Of a DNA stretch of 64,000 nt, positions 45,363-54,759 are shown one piece after another (position 1 is the first letter of the stretch; every line of letters starts with the position of its first letter). The notes under the pieces are model-generated. The model was not told where the DNA came from, ran no database searches, and was given only the letters and a program-made list of their open reading frames with translations. Position numbers and translations under genes: made by a program. Origin of the DNA: Cytobacillus massiliigabonensis. Lineage in GTDB: Bacteria; Bacillota; Bacilli; Bacillales; Cytobacillaceae. The stretch is taken from positions 2,795,891 through 2,859,890 of the forward strand of contig NZ_LT904904.1 in NCBI RefSeq assembly GCF_900199725.1, given 5' to 3'.

Positions 45363-47819
45363 CTACAAATACATCCCAGTATGAGATTTTAGATTTGCCA
45401 TTATCGCATCAGGTGTTCCCTCAGCAATAATATGACCACCCTTTTCTCCGCCTTCTGGACCTAAATCAATAATCCAATCAGCTCCTTTGATCATTTGACT
45501 ATTATGCTCCACCATAATTACGGTGTTTCCAGCATCTACGAGTCGATTTAATAATTTTAATAATTGGGCAACATCATTTGGGTGTAATCCAGTTGTCGGT
45601 TCATCCAATAAATATAGTGAACTCTTATGTCCTTGTTTTAATAATTCCTTTGCCAGTTTAAGCCGTTGTCCTTCCCCACCGGATAATGTAGTTAATGATT
45701 GTCCCATCTTCAAGTAACCTAAGCCTATCTCAACGAGTAAATTGAGAACTTCCTTTACTTTTCTCTCATCTTTAAAAATACTTAAACAATCTAGAACAGA
45801 GCTTTCTAGAATATCGTTAATAGAGTATCCATTATATTTTGCAGTCAGCACATCTTTCTGAAATCGATTTCCTAGGCATACTGGACAAACAACCTCTAAA
45901 TCTGGGAAGAATAGCATATTTGTTGTTACAAAACCCAGCCCTTGGCAATTTTCACAGCGTCCCCCGACTGTATTAAAAGAAAAATGCTTTGCTGTTAGCC
46001 CTTTTTCTTTCGCTGCTTTACCTTTAGCATAAATATTTCGTATATGTGTAAATACATCTATATATGTAGCAATATTGGACCGTTTCATCCTGCTTAGCGG
46101 AGATTGACCGACAATAATCATCTGATTAAAATAATCCAGCCCTGTAACTCGATCAAAACCTTCATGAATTTTATCATTTCCCTTTGCTAATACATCAAAA
46201 ACAAGTGAGGATTTTCCTGAACCAGATACACCTGTTACAGCTGTTAGACAACCAATAGGAAATGTTACCGTTATTTCCTTTAAATTATGAACAGATGCAT
46301 GATGAACGGTAATTCCCTGTCCAGTCCCTAATCGGTATATTTTCTTCATTCCTTCTTCTTCACGCAAATATTTCCCAGTCACAGAATTTTGCTGATTGAC
46401 CAACTCTTCCAGCGTACCTTGTCCAACTACCATTCCGCCTAGACTACCTGCTTCTGGACCAATATCGATAATGTAATCTGCTTCTTTCATAACATCTACA
46501 TCATGCTCTATAAGTAAAACAGTATTCCCTAAATCCCTTAGCCTCTTCAATACACTTACTAGACCTAGTGTATCCTTTGGATGCAAACCAACTGTCGGCT
46601 CATCCATGATGTAAAGGACACCTGTTAATGCAGAATCAAGAAGTGCGGCTAACCTTAGTCTTTGGGCTTCCCCTCCGGATAGTGTAATTACTTGACGATC
46701 CAATGTTAAGTAGCCTAATCCAATTTTTATAATTCTAGTAAGTTTCGTTAGGATATCCAAGATAAAAGTCTCAACTAGCAAATAGCTTTCTTTTTGTATT
46801 ACTCTTTCCAAATTGTGAGCCCAGTTGAGCATTTCCTCTAAAGAATTATTCACTAGCATTGGAATAGTCATATTCTCAACAGTCACACTTCTGCTTATTT
46901 CATTTAATCGTTCTCCATGACAATCGGGGCAAATTTGAGAATAAAAATACTCTTCTGCTTCAGCCGATGAGCCTGACTTTTCCGTGAATCTCCTCCACAT
47001 CCCAGTTAATACACCCTCAAATTTCCCTTTATCTACTGTCTTAGGCGGCTTTATATGAGGAAAAAACTCTTTCACTTGATCACTTTCAACACCATAATAC
47101 AGAATTGCTTTTTGTTCAGGACCATATTCTTGCAATGGCAGCCCGTCTTCAATTGGAACACCATAATATAACATTGCAGCTTTTACAACAGCTGCCTGAT
47201 ATTCTCCATAACGTCCTTTCCATAAATCAATCGCTCCCTCGTCAATAGAAAGTTGCTGGTGAAACACAGATTCATGATGAATGCTCAGTGCCTCGCCCAA
47301 ACCTTTACAAGTAGGACAAGCTCCTTCTGTCGTATTGTAAGAAAAGTGAGTCCTAGTCAATCTTTCCATTCGATTGTTACAGTTAGGACAGTAAATGTAT
47401 TCTTTAAAACTGCCTTCTTCCTTTTCAATTTCCTCTGAATTATATGTTGGCTCCATCTCATGAGAGCAAACTTGGCATTGTCTCTTTCCCAGCTTTTCAA
47501 AAATCATCCGTAAACTGGTGTACATATCTGTAACCGTGCCCACAGTCGAACGTGGATTTCTATTTGTTATTTCTTGATTGATACTGATTGCTGGAGAAAG
47601 TCCGCTAATCGAATCAACTTTCGGCTTATTTATCCCCTGCAATCCCATCGATTCTAAATACTGTCTCTGGCATTCCTTGAATAATGTATCCATCGCTAGC
47701 GTAGATTTTCCTGAGCCTGATGGACCTGTTAAGACAATGAGTTTATTTTTTGGAATAGAGACAGACAGATCTTTTAAATTATTTTCTCTTGCACCTTTTA
47801 CAATTATTACATCGTTCAA
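45363..47819 (-). CDS. UvrA-like ABC ATPase (short UvrA paralogue)
   Basis: An 818-residue UvrA-related protein with two ABC ATPase halves (Walker A GPSGSGKST near 33 and GVSGSGKSS in the second half) and two signature motifs (LSGGEAQRL and LSGGEGQRL). Two Zn-type CxxC pairs are present in each half. It is ~140 residues shorter than canonical UvrA (~950), consistent with UvrA2-like paralogues that lack part of the UvrB/DNA-binding insertions and are linked to drug tolerance. Start is TTG 47819 with AAAAGGAGGAG; the reading from 47876 lacks a site. It is divergent from a double-MerR regulator, which may control it. Confidence 0.88.
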   Translation of the reverse strand: MNDVIIVKGARENNLKDLSVSIPKNKLIVLTGPSGSGKSTLAMDTLFKECQRQYLESMGLQGINKPKVDSISGLSPAISINQEITNRNPRSTVGTVTDMYTSLRMIFEKLGKRQCQVCSHEMEPTYNSEEIEKEEGSFKEYIYCPNCNNRMERLTRTHFSYNTTEGACPTCKGLGEALSIHHESVFHQQLSIDEGAIDLWKGRYGEYQAAVVKAAMLYYGVPIEDGLPLQEYGPEQKAILYYGVESDQVKEFFPHIKPPKTVDKGKFEGVLTGMWRRFTEKSGSSAEAEEYFYSQICPDCHGERLNEISRSVTVENMTIPMLVNNSLEEMLNWAHNLERVIQKESYLLVETFILDILTKLTRIIKIGLGYLTLDRQVITLSGGEAQRLRLAALLDSALTGVLYIMDEPTVGLHPKDTLGLVSVLKRLRDLGNTVLLIEHDVDVMKEADYIIDIGPEAGSLGGMVVGQGTLEELVNQQNSVTGKYLREEEGMKKIYRLGTGQGITVHHASVHNLKEITVTFPIGCLTAVTGVSGSGKSSLVFDVLAKGNDKIHEGFDRVTGLDYFNQMIIVGQSPLSRMKRSNIATYIDVFTHIRNIYAKGKAAKEKGLTAKHFSFNTVGGRCENCQGLGFVTTNMLFFPDLEVVCPVCLGNRFQKDVLTAKYNGYSINDILESSVLDCLSIFKDERKVKEVLNLLVEIGLGYLKMGQSLTTLSGGEGQRLKLAKELLKQGHKSSLYLLDEPTTGLHPNDVAQLLKLLNRLVDAGNTVIMVEHNSQMIKGADWIIDLGPEGGEKGGHIIAEGTPDAIMANLKSHTGMYL

Positions 47820-47989
47820 ACGTAACTCCTCCTTTTCATCTTCTAAATCAAGCATACAACATTTATGCAAGTGCAAGGTTTTTTATATTTTGTTACTATT
47901 ATGATGAAGTTTCAAACATTTAAACCCGTCATGGAGCTATAATGTTTTAATTTAAGCTTTCACTAATAATATGATGTTCGGAGGTTCAA

Positions 47990-48703
47990 ATGGAACTAAG
48001 ACCCATCGATATTGCCAGAAAATTAGATGTAGGAACAAGTGCTTTACGTCATTATGAAGAATGGGGGATTGTCCCACCGGCTAAGCGAAAGCCAAATGGC
48101 TATCGAACATATACAGAAGAACATGAGGCTTATTTCCAATGCATTCGAGCAATGTATCCCGGATTCGGGATGGCAGCCGTTAAAAAAATTATGCCTATGA
48201 TTCAAAAAAATAAATTTACAGAAGCCTTATGGGTAGTAAATAAAAATCAAGCTGAACTTTTTCAGCGAAAGCAGCAAGCGGTAAAAGCATTGGAAATATT
48301 GAAGCCCGATAATATGGAAAGTTTTTTAGAGAAGAGAAGCAAAAAATGGTATACGATCGGTGAAGTGGAACAAGAAATAGAGGTTCCAGCTACAACTCTT
48401 AGGCATTGGGAAAAAGAAGGATTAATAACACCTAACAGAGACCCTGAAAGCGGCTATCGGAGGTATAATCATGAAGATATACGCCGTCTATTAATCATTC
48501 GTACCGTCCAATCATCCGTTTACTTACTTGATGTTGTAAGAGATGTAATGGAAAAAATCAACCAGCAAAGCATCACCGAGGCGAGAAAGATCACGATGGA
48601 CACACTGGCATATATGGATTATCAAATTGAACAACAGCTTCGTGGAGCACATTACTTATACAAATTAATTGAGTTGCTAAAACAAAAAGGAAATGATTGT
48701 TAG
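47990..48703 (+). CDS. Transcriptional regulator with two MerR-type HTH domains
   Basis: A 237-residue regulator with two MerR DNA-binding domains in one chain: residues ~3-68 (IARKLDVGTSALRHYEEWG) and ~119-190 (YTIGEVEQEIEVPATTLRHW). Standard MerR proteins have one HTH followed by a coiled coil. The C-terminal ~45 residues are short and helical, with no visible ligand-binding domain. It is transcribed away from the UvrA-like gene across a 170-bp shared promoter region and is the likely regulator of that gene (inference). Confidence 0.88.
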   Translation: MELRPIDIARKLDVGTSALRHYEEWGIVPPAKRKPNGYRTYTEEHEAYFQCIRAMYPGFGMAAVKKIMPMIQKNKFTEALWVVNKNQAELFQRKQQAVKALEILKPDNMESFLEKRSKKWYTIGEVEQEIEVPATTLRHWEKEGLITPNRDPESGYRRYNHEDIRRLLIIRTVQSSVYLLDVVRDVMEKINQQSITEARKITMDTLAYMDYQIEQQLRGAHYLYKLIELLKQKGNDC

Positions 48704-48724
48704 GTTACAATCCCTTCCTTTTTT
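48690..48724 (+). terminator. Terminator of the double-MerR gene
   Basis: An imperfect stem GGAAATGATTGT / ACAATCCCTTCC is followed by TTTTTTAG, overlapping the stop codon. Confidence 0.6.
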
Positions 48725-48741
48725 AGTGTATTTAAATAAAT

Positions 48742-49209
48742 TTAATTAGTGCCCTTAGCGAAAAACCAGATACAAAATAAACGGGATATCAAAAATGAAA
48801 GACATATTGTAATCCAAGTAGTATACCAATCCCAATGGATATATTTGATAAGATCGGTGTATTTCTCGATAATGATTTCAATAATAGTTATTACAGAGCT
48901 ATATCCAGCATAATAACTCAACTGAATTAGAGTACTTCGACCAATTGGATACCATACATTAAAGGCAGCACATACGACTGGAAAAGCATAGTATTCAAAA
49001 GTGAAGCTCGTCCGATTAATAGAAGCAAATAAACGAACGGGATATTCAAGCAGCCCCAACTCTACAACCACCAAGCCTATTAGAAAAGTAATCAGCTGTT
49101 TAAACAAAAAAGCGACTATTGCAAGTCGAATTTTATTTTTCGGAATGAAGAAAAGAATTCCTGTTGCCACTGTGTTTACCAATAACAATATCCACCATTC
49201 AATTCTCAT
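48742..49209 (-). CDS. CBO0543-family membrane protein
   Basis: A ~155-residue membrane protein with four to five hydrophobic segments, resembling the CBO0543 family common in bacilli. Start ATG 49209 is used because TGGAGGAT lies immediately upstream; the ATG at 49221 overlaps that site. Function is unknown. A decayed paralogue lies directly upstream at 49258-49390. Confidence 0.75.
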   Translation of the reverse strand: MRIEWWILLLVNTVATGILFFIPKNKIRLAIVAFLFKQLITFLIGLVVVELGLLEYPVRLFASINRTSFTFEYYAFPVVCAAFNVWYPIGRSTLIQLSYYAGYSSVITIIEIIIEKYTDLIKYIHWDWYTTWITICLSFLISRLFCIWFFAKGTN

Positions 49210-49257
49210 TTTATCCTCCATAGGTCTGCTTGAATCATAGCTTTTTCCTTAAAGAAC

Positions 49258-49390
49258 CAATTACAGCAGAATTGACTTTCATAAAAAGAAACCCAATGTA
49301 ACCCACCACATCATGTATCCATATTCTAAATAATCTGTATATCTGTCGATAACAATATCAAACAACGAGATAACTGGGACTCAAACAAAA
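49258..49390 (-). pseudogene. Remnant of a second CBO0543-family gene
   Basis: Minus-strand translation gives PVISLFDIVIDRYTDYLEYG and MMWWVTLGFFL before a stop. This parallels the C-terminal part of the intact neighbour (ITIIEIIIEKYTDLIKYI; TTWITICLSFL). It looks like the tail of a tandem duplicate. Confidence 0.65.
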
Positions 49391-49510
49391 AGTATATAAT
49401 TGTTGATTTGAAACATATTTTTTGCAGGTGAAGTCTTTTTAAGTCTAAAATCATATTTGTTTTCATTGTTATATTCTGGATCTAAAACTTTCAAAATAGC
49501 TTTTACTTTT

Positions 49511-50287
49511 TCATATCTCGAATAAATCCTTAATAAATTTATTAATCACTTCATTTAATTTAGATGCTGCCTTAGTAGGAATTTGATGTTTTTCTTTTTC
49601 TATGAACAATAATTTATTATTTGGTAGCTTTTCATGTAAAATCCGAGCATATTTATGAAAAGATTTATCTTTCATCCCATAGACAAGTAAGACGGGTAAA
49701 TCAATATTATGAAGTTTTGCAGTACAATTGTATTGTAAGCTATAACGGTAATATTGCTGGATATTCTCTGCATACCCATGTAATGCTTCTTTGTACATCT
49801 TCCTAAAAATGCTTCTACTATTAGAATTACCCCATGTAATCGCAAATGACAGTATAGGCATTGTTTTTGTTTTGGCAATTTTTACCGCTAAAGATATTCT
49901 CTGCTTTAAAATCAAATCGTCCACTTCTGACATCCCGCTAATAATAATGCCGCCTAATGCCCTACAAGAATGATTAAGCAAATATTCTAACACAATAGAA
50001 CCACCTGTTGAATAACCACAAATAAACGCCTTATCTATTCCTAAATAATCCAAAAGGAATATGATATCTTCAACAATTAGGGGGTATGTAATAGGATCTT
50101 TCGAAAACCCGCTCCTGCCATGTCCTCTGATATCAAAAGTAATAATTTTATATTTCTTAGACAACTCTTCCGCTTGATAAATAAAATTTGCACTTGTAAG
50201 TAATGGAGGATGAATAAAAACAATCGGAATCCCACTACCCTGTACATGATAGTACAAACTCGTTTCTCTAATATACAACACAGGCAA
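49511..50287 (-). CDS. Alpha/beta hydrolase
   Basis: A 258-residue alpha/beta-hydrolase. The nucleophile elbow is GYSTGG with S93; the oxyanion segment is VFIHPPLL near 23-30; DIRGHGRSGF lies near 52; the acid is probably in YGMKDKSF and the histidine in EKEKHQIP near the C-terminus. It resembles YvaM/RsbQ-like hydrolases, but the substrate is unknown. No operon partners. Confidence 0.85.
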   Translation of the reverse strand: MPVLYIRETSLYYHVQGSGIPIVFIHPPLLTSANFIYQAEELSKKYKIITFDIRGHGRSGFSKDPITYPLIVEDIIFLLDYLGIDKAFICGYSTGGSIVLEYLLNHSCRALGGIIISGMSEVDDLILKQRISLAVKIAKTKTMPILSFAITWGNSNSRSIFRKMYKEALHGYAENIQQYYRYSLQYNCTAKLHNIDLPVLLVYGMKDKSFHKYARILHEKLPNNKLLFIEKEKHQIPTKAASKLNEVINKFIKDLFEI

Positions 50288-50540
50288 CTTGTAATCACCC
50301 CATCAATTTAAGTGAACTAATTCTTTGGTCATATTAAATTACCGCCATTATTTTTCAAATAGCTGTTTTATTTGTAAACTTATTCTATGACAAAATGCAT
50401 TCCATTATAATAGCTGAGGGCTTTTATTATTCGTGAATGTTACTGCCGTTTACTCCAAGAAGTACATGAAATTTTAAATAGGAAATAACAAATTCTATAA
50501 ATGCTCATCGAGCAAAACAATCAGGCAGAGGTGATTATAT
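50288..50540. other. Intergenic region
   Basis: A 253-bp AT-rich gap between divergent genes. It must contain both promoters; GAGGTGATTATAT precedes the 50541 ATG. I see no other element. Confidence 0.4.
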
Positions 50541-50726
50541 ATGAGAAATAACATTCAAATACTGCCAATTATTGCATCCATCGGAATCGGGGCTGCCGCA
50601 TATAGTATGATGACCGGACGGGGAGGTCAACTACAAAATATGATTCCTCAGCTATCCAATATGAGCGGCGGACAAAGTGCAAATAATCAAAAAAATCTAT
50701 CCCAGTCAAACACTCAGTTACAATAA
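50541..50726 (+). CDS. Small Bacillus-type protein, possible spore or membrane associated
   Basis: A 61-residue protein with a hydrophobic N-terminal half (ILPIIASIGIGAAAYSMMTG) and a Gln/Asn/Ser-rich tail. It resembles short YrzQ/DUF3918-like Bacillus proteins. A good GCAGAGGTGATT ribosome site supports translation. No function known. Confidence 0.65.
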   Translation: MRNNIQILPIIASIGIGAAAYSMMTGRGGQLQNMIPQLSNMSGGQSANNQKNLSQSNTQLQ

Positions 50727-51005
50727 GAACAGATTGAGTAGCAAAGGAAGACTTTAACCCCGAACTCTTGTACCTTAGTACCCGCGTTTCTGTATATATG
50801 GTGGTTTATTCGAGATGGAGAATAAAGATTTAAAGCCCTTGATACCACCATTTGGAGTTATCAAGGGCTTTAAAATTAGACTCTACTGGCTCCGCCAATA
50901 GCCTTTTTGTAGTAGACAAAAGCGAAGATCCATTTTCCAAAGATAAAGAATAATTGGATTTTAATATTTAGGAGGTACAGTTTAAATTATGAAAGCAAGC
51001 CAATT
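50727..51005. other. Intergenic region with terminator
   Basis: A 279-bp gap. A hairpin terminator lies at 50831-50872. The remainder has no ORF of note, though sequence at 50950-51005 has a GGAGG followed by ATG and a few codons ending in a stop (ATGAAAGCAAGCCAATTTTAG), probably chance. Confidence 0.45.
50831..50872. terminator. Bidirectional terminator
   Basis: TAAAGCCCTTGATA pairs perfectly with TATCAAGGGCTTTA around a 14-nt loop. Confidence 0.8.
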
Positions 51006-51713
51006 TTAGCATCTTACATATTTGCGTTTAAAACCAAGCTTCCCTCTTTCAATTTCTTTTTGAATACTTTCATAAGAGTTTAGGAAGCTGCTCTTTTTAT
51101 TTTCACGTTTAACTTCAACTATGCCAACTTCCTTTGCAGTCTCGACTGTCTTTTCATGTAGCGGCAAATAGGAAATCCCCACGGTGTACAGAAAATTATT
51201 CATAGCGGATTTCGTTCGTTCTGGCGAATTGTGAATCGAATTTTTCACCATATCAAGCATACTAGAAATCTTATCTTCAGAAAATTCATTGTCCTTGCGA
51301 TTCCCTAAAAGCCAGCAATAGCAGCTCCAGCCAGCTGACATTCTCAGCTCATCACTGCTTGCAATCCATTTATCTGAAACGTTTTGTGCAATATCTGACT
51401 CTGATAAAGTTACTGCCACTACATAATCGGACAGCATGTAAAAATACGCTCCATCCATCCAGCGATCAAAATCCGATTCATTCATTTCCGCTGGGTCTGC
51501 GATTATTCCTGCAAAGTACATGGCATCATAGTTACCTGTGGCATAAAGCTCTTCAGCTAAAGATTGATTTCTTTTTATTTTCTTTGCAATTGGTTTCATT
51601 GCACCTGTAGCCACTCCAAAAAGCGGCTCGTGCGCCCCATTTGATAGGTAAATTCTTTTCGTTCGTTCCTTCCCAAGGGCTTCTAATTCTTGCATAACTG
51701 TTTCAAAATCCAT
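51006..51713 (-). CDS. DNA alkylation repair (AlkD-like HEAT-repeat) protein
   Basis: A 235-residue all-helical protein of the AlkD/AlkC-like HEAT-repeat family, with SNGAHEPLFGVATGAMKPIAK near 23 and SAGWSCYCWLLGNRK near 127. AlkD glycosylases remove 3- and 7-alkyl purines. Start ATG 51713 follows GGAAGGAAGAGGAAGC; the longer reading to 51797 lacks a site. Family assignment moderately firm; base specificity cannot be read. Confidence 0.78.
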   Translation of the reverse strand: MDFETVMQELEALGKERTKRIYLSNGAHEPLFGVATGAMKPIAKKIKRNQSLAEELYATGNYDAMYFAGIIADPAEMNESDFDRWMDGAYFYMLSDYVVAVTLSESDIAQNVSDKWIASSDELRMSAGWSCYCWLLGNRKDNEFSEDKISSMLDMVKNSIHNSPERTKSAMNNFLYTVGISYLPLHEKTVETAKEVGIVEVKRENKKSSFLNSYESIQKEIERGKLGFKRKYVRC

Positions 51714-51819
51714 TGCTTCCTCTTCCTTCCAATTATTATTTATGATCTTTTTAGAAACTACTCCAGAACCGTTGCAAATAAAGATTACGACTTGCATTCA
51801 ATCAATAAGGGAGTAGATA

Positions 51820-51846
51820 TAAAAAGAACAGCTAATCCTAGCTGTC
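51820..51846 (-). terminator. tdh terminator
   Basis: ACAGCTA and TAGCTGT form a compact hairpin, followed on the minus strand by TCTTTTTATATC, 10 bp after the tdh stop. Confidence 0.75.
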
Positions 51847-51855
51847 CCTTCCATT

Positions 51856-52794
51856 TTACTTCCCTAGTTTCTCTAACATATCTGCTGTCATTTTCGCTAA
51901 GTCAAATTCTGCTTTAAAGCCCCACTCTTCCTTGGCTGCACTAGCATCAATTGAATTTGGCCAGCTATCAGCAATTTTTTGACGAACAGGATCAACGTTA
52001 TAGCTCATTTCAAAGCTTGGGATATGCTTGCGGATTTCCGCTGCAATTTCTTCTGGATCAAAACTCATTGCCGTTACATTAAATGAATTTCTGTGTACTA
52101 ATTTAGATGCATCAGCTTCCATTAATTCGACAATTGCATTTAATGCGTCAGGCATATACATCATATCCATAAATGTTCCTTTATCGATATAAGAAGTGTA
52201 GCGTCCATTTTTAATGGCTTCATAGTAAATTTCTACTGCATAATCCGTCGTTCCGCCTCCAGGAGGAGTTACATAGGAAATTAAGCCAGGAAACCTTAAT
52301 CCTCTCGTATCTACACCAAACTTATGATAGTAATAATCAGATAGCAGCTCACCAGCTACTTTGTTTACCCCGTACATTGTTGTCGGCCGCTGAATGGTAT
52401 CCTGTGGCGTATAATCCTTTAGTGTAGAAGGACCGAACGCTCCAATTGAGCTAGGTGTAAAAAACTTACAGTTTAATTCCCTTGCAGTTTCTAATGCATT
52501 CATGAGTCCGCCCATATTCAGATTCCAAGCGAATACTGGATTTGCCTCTGCAGTAGCTGAAAGCAGTGCGGCCATATGAATAACTGTATCGACATTGTAT
52601 TTCTTCGCTACTTCAATCATCGTTTTTGAGTCAGTTACATCAACTACTTCAAAAGGACCCGACTGTGCAGCTTCTGATTCATTTTTTCTAATATCAGTTG
52701 CAATTACATTATCAGTACCATAAATATCTCTGAGCTTAACAGTTAATTCAGACCCAATTTGCCCTAGTGCACCTGTAATAAAGATTTTTTTCAT
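51856..52794 (-). CDS. tdh: L-threonine 3-dehydrogenase, epimerase (SDR) type
   Basis: A 312-residue NAD-dependent short-chain dehydrogenase with Rossmann motif [12 protein letters not shown] and the catalytic YGVNKVAGE (Y-x3-K). It resembles the epimerase-like L-threonine dehydrogenases, which oxidise threonine to 2-amino-3-ketobutyrate. It lies 59 bp downstream of kbl, whose product cleaves 2-amino-3-ketobutyrate to glycine and acetyl-CoA, and this supports the call over a nucleotide-sugar epimerase. Confidence 0.9.
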   Translation of the reverse strand: MKKIFITGALGQIGSELTVKLRDIYGTDNVIATDIRKNESEAAQSGPFEVVDVTDSKTMIEVAKKYNVDTVIHMAALLSATAEANPVFAWNLNMGGLMNALETARELNCKFFTPSSIGAFGPSTLKDYTPQDTIQRPTTMYGVNKVAGELLSDYYYHKFGVDTRGLRFPGLISYVTPPGGGTTDYAVEIYYEAIKNGRYTSYIDKGTFMDMMYMPDALNAIVELMEADASKLVHRNSFNVTAMSFDPEEIAAEIRKHIPSFEMSYNVDPVRQKIADSWPNSIDASAAKEEWGFKAEFDLAKMTADMLEKLGK

Positions 52795-52853
52795 TGATTG
52801 CCTCCATCTCTTCCCTTTTCGAAAGTGTTCTCTATCTAAGAACTGGCCATTTA

Positions 52854-54044
52854 TTAGATAATGCCCATTTCCTTTCCAACCTTTTCGTAAATTGCAATTG
52901 CTTGATCAAGCATTTCCTTTGTATGAGCTGCAGAAGGCATATTCCTTACTCTGCCTGTTCCTCTTGGTACAGTTGGAAACACGATTGACTTCGCATAAAC
53001 ACCTTCTTCATTCAACTTTTTACTGAATTCCTGTGTTTTTACTTCATCACCGATAATACAAGGTGTAATTGGTGTTTCACTGTTCCCGATATCAAACCCT
53101 AATTTCTTTAGGCCTGTTTTTAAATAGTTTGCATTATCCCATAGCTTCTCATTTAATTCTGTGCTTTCCATTAATAATTCGATTGCCTTTGTACTCGCTA
53201 CAACATCAGCAGGTGTTAATGAAGTAGAGAAAAGGAAAGGTCTGCTGCGAACTTTTAGCCAATCAATGAGTTCGCGCTTCCCAGCCACGTAACCGCCAAC
53301 AACGCCAATTGCTTTTGAAAGTGTTCCGATTTGAAAATCAATTTTATCAGATAATCCAAAATGCTTAACTGTACCAGCACCATCACCTAAAACACCTGAT
53401 CCGTGTGCATCATCTACGTACGTAATAAGGTCAAATTCCTCAGCGATTTCCACAATTTCAGGAAGCTTTGCGATATCACCGTCCATTGAGAAAACCCCAT
53501 CCGTGATAACCATGATTTTATTATAAAGACCTGATTCTTTTGCTTCCTTTGCTTTCGCTCTTAAATCTTCCATGTCAGAATGGTTAACACGAATTATTTT
53601 TGCTTTTGATAAACGGCAGCCATCAATAATTGAAGCATGATTTAATTCATCTGAAAGGATCGCATCATTTTTATCCATTACAGCTGAAATCGCAGCCATA
53701 TTACAGTTGAACCCTGATTGATAGGCAATTGCAGCCTCTGTGTGTTTAAACTCAGCTAATTTTTCTTCAAGTTTAATATGAATATCTAATGTCCCATTAA
53801 TTGTACGAACAGCTCCAGCACCAACCCCATATTTGTTAATTGCTTCAGTTGCTGCTTTTTTCAATCGTTCATCTGTTGCTAAACCTAAATAGTTATTGGA
53901 AGAAAGATTAATTAATTCTTTTCCATTTATTTTAATCACTGGACCATTCGGGCTTTCAAGCGGGTCAATCACATTGTATAACCCTTTGCCTCTTAAATCT
54001 TCTAGATTCTCATTTAAAAATGCATCTAAAGTTTTACTTGTCAT
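52854..54044 (-). CDS. kbl: 2-amino-3-ketobutyrate CoA ligase (glycine C-acetyltransferase)
   Basis: A 396-residue alpha-oxoamine synthase (PLP). Markers are [28 protein letters not shown] and the PLP-lysine region [13 protein letters not shown]. It converts 2-amino-3-ketobutyrate and CoA to glycine and acetyl-CoA. The ATG follows TGGGGGATTTAATA. The SAM-I riboswitch at 54335-54452 lies upstream on the same strand. Confidence 0.93.
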   Translation of the reverse strand: MTSKTLDAFLNENLEDLRGKGLYNVIDPLESPNGPVIKINGKELINLSSNNYLGLATDERLKKAATEAINKYGVGAGAVRTINGTLDIHIKLEEKLAEFKHTEAAIAYQSGFNCNMAAISAVMDKNDAILSDELNHASIIDGCRLSKAKIIRVNHSDMEDLRAKAKEAKESGLYNKIMVITDGVFSMDGDIAKLPEIVEIAEEFDLITYVDDAHGSGVLGDGAGTVKHFGLSDKIDFQIGTLSKAIGVVGGYVAGKRELIDWLKVRSRPFLFSTSLTPADVVASTKAIELLMESTELNEKLWDNANYLKTGLKKLGFDIGNSETPITPCIIGDEVKTQEFSKKLNEEGVYAKSIVFPTVPRGTGRVRNMPSAAHTKEMLDQAIAIYEKVGKEMGII

Positions 54045-54274
54045 TATTAAATCCCCCAGTTAGATATTTTCACACTAATTGTCACCTTACTGTATACAGT
54101 TGTACTTCCAGAGAGGACATCTGCAACCTTGTTATGTAAAGGATTCTTAGATTATACTTTAACATAATTTTTAACTTTGTACATATCTCATGGACAGAAT
54201 AGACGGTAAAATTTTATAGCTGCATTTCCTAGTTTGCTCATTTTAATAAAAAGTAATTAGTTAGTAATTGAACG
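54045..54274 (-). other. Leader between riboswitch terminator and kbl
   Basis: A 230-bp AT-rich stretch with TTAAAGTATAATCT (minus strand, about 54150), a possible -10 element, without a good -35. It could host a second promoter for kbl independent of the riboswitch. No ORF. Confidence 0.4.
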
Positions 54275-54315
54275 AAAAAACCTCCTTTTTCTCATCCTCA
54301 ATGAAAAAAAGAAGG
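54275..54315 (-). terminator. Expression-platform terminator of the SAM riboswitch
   Basis: On the minus strand CCTTCTTTTT pairs with AAAAAGGAGG across a 20-nt loop and is followed by TTTTTT. It lies just 3' of the SAM aptamer, as expected for transcription attenuation. Confidence 0.85.
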
Positions 54316-54334
54316 CTTCTTTTTACGAAACCAT

Positions 54335-54452
54335 CTCATTCTCATCTTTCAGATACATATAGCATCTGCAGGAATTGGCACAGTGTTCATATAAGAACCT
54401 GCTGCCGAGACTTCATTGGGCCTGTCCCTCAGTCTCTCTGGATAAGAAAGTG
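54335..54452 (-). ncRNA. SAM-I (S-box) riboswitch
   Basis: The minus strand shows the S-box core in order: TTATCCAGAGAGACTGAGGG, then ACAGGCCCAATGAAGTCTCG, then GCAGC, GTGCCAATTCCTGCAGA and finally CTGAAAGATGAGA. These are the conserved P1-P4 and ligand-binding elements. High SAM should favour the downstream terminator. The next gene on this strand is kbl, starting 225 bp beyond the terminator, which is an unusual target. Confidence 0.93.
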
Positions 54453-54660
54453 ATGTGCTGCTATTTATATTTTCTGAATCAACCTCTATTTTATTTCAAT
54501 AATTATAAAAGTCAAGATATTCAATAAATTTAAATTTTAAATTTTTTCATCTGTTCTTATTTCCTAACTTCTTCATATAAATATACTGTTGCCATAAATA
54601 GGACATCCTCTATCTCAAGTATGTTATTTTATAAATTATTTTGTTATATTTATTTTTTAT

Positions 54661-54675
54661 TTATATTAATTATAA
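54661..54675 (+). promoter_or_regulatory. PerR box upstream of katA
   Basis: TTATATTAATTATAA matches the PerR consensus TTATAATNATTATAA at all but one defined position. It overlaps the region just upstream of the putative -35. Confidence 0.8.
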
Positions 54676-54682
54676 ATAAGTA

Positions 54683-54710
54683 TTGATTTTTTGTTGAGAA
54701 GTGTTATCAT
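54683..54710 (+). promoter_or_regulatory. Putative sigma-A promoter of katA
   Basis: TTGATT (54683-54688) and TATCAT (54705-54710) are separated by 16 bp, 50 bp before the katA ATG. The adjacent PerR box supports this placement. Confidence 0.55.
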
Positions 54711-54759
54711 TGTATCCAAGAGGTAATAATCAACTTAATTTATATGAGGTGAATATGAA

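Noticed and set aside
51856..52794. UDP-sugar epimerase assignment
   Set aside because: Adjacency to kbl and the fit to epimerase-type threonine dehydrogenases make threonine oxidation the better call.
54045..54274. T-box leader for kbl
   Set aside because: No T-box sequence or specifier stem was seen; the upstream structured RNA is an S-box.
54268..54453. 61-aa plus-strand ORF
   Set aside because: It lies entirely within the SAM riboswitch and its terminator on the other strand.
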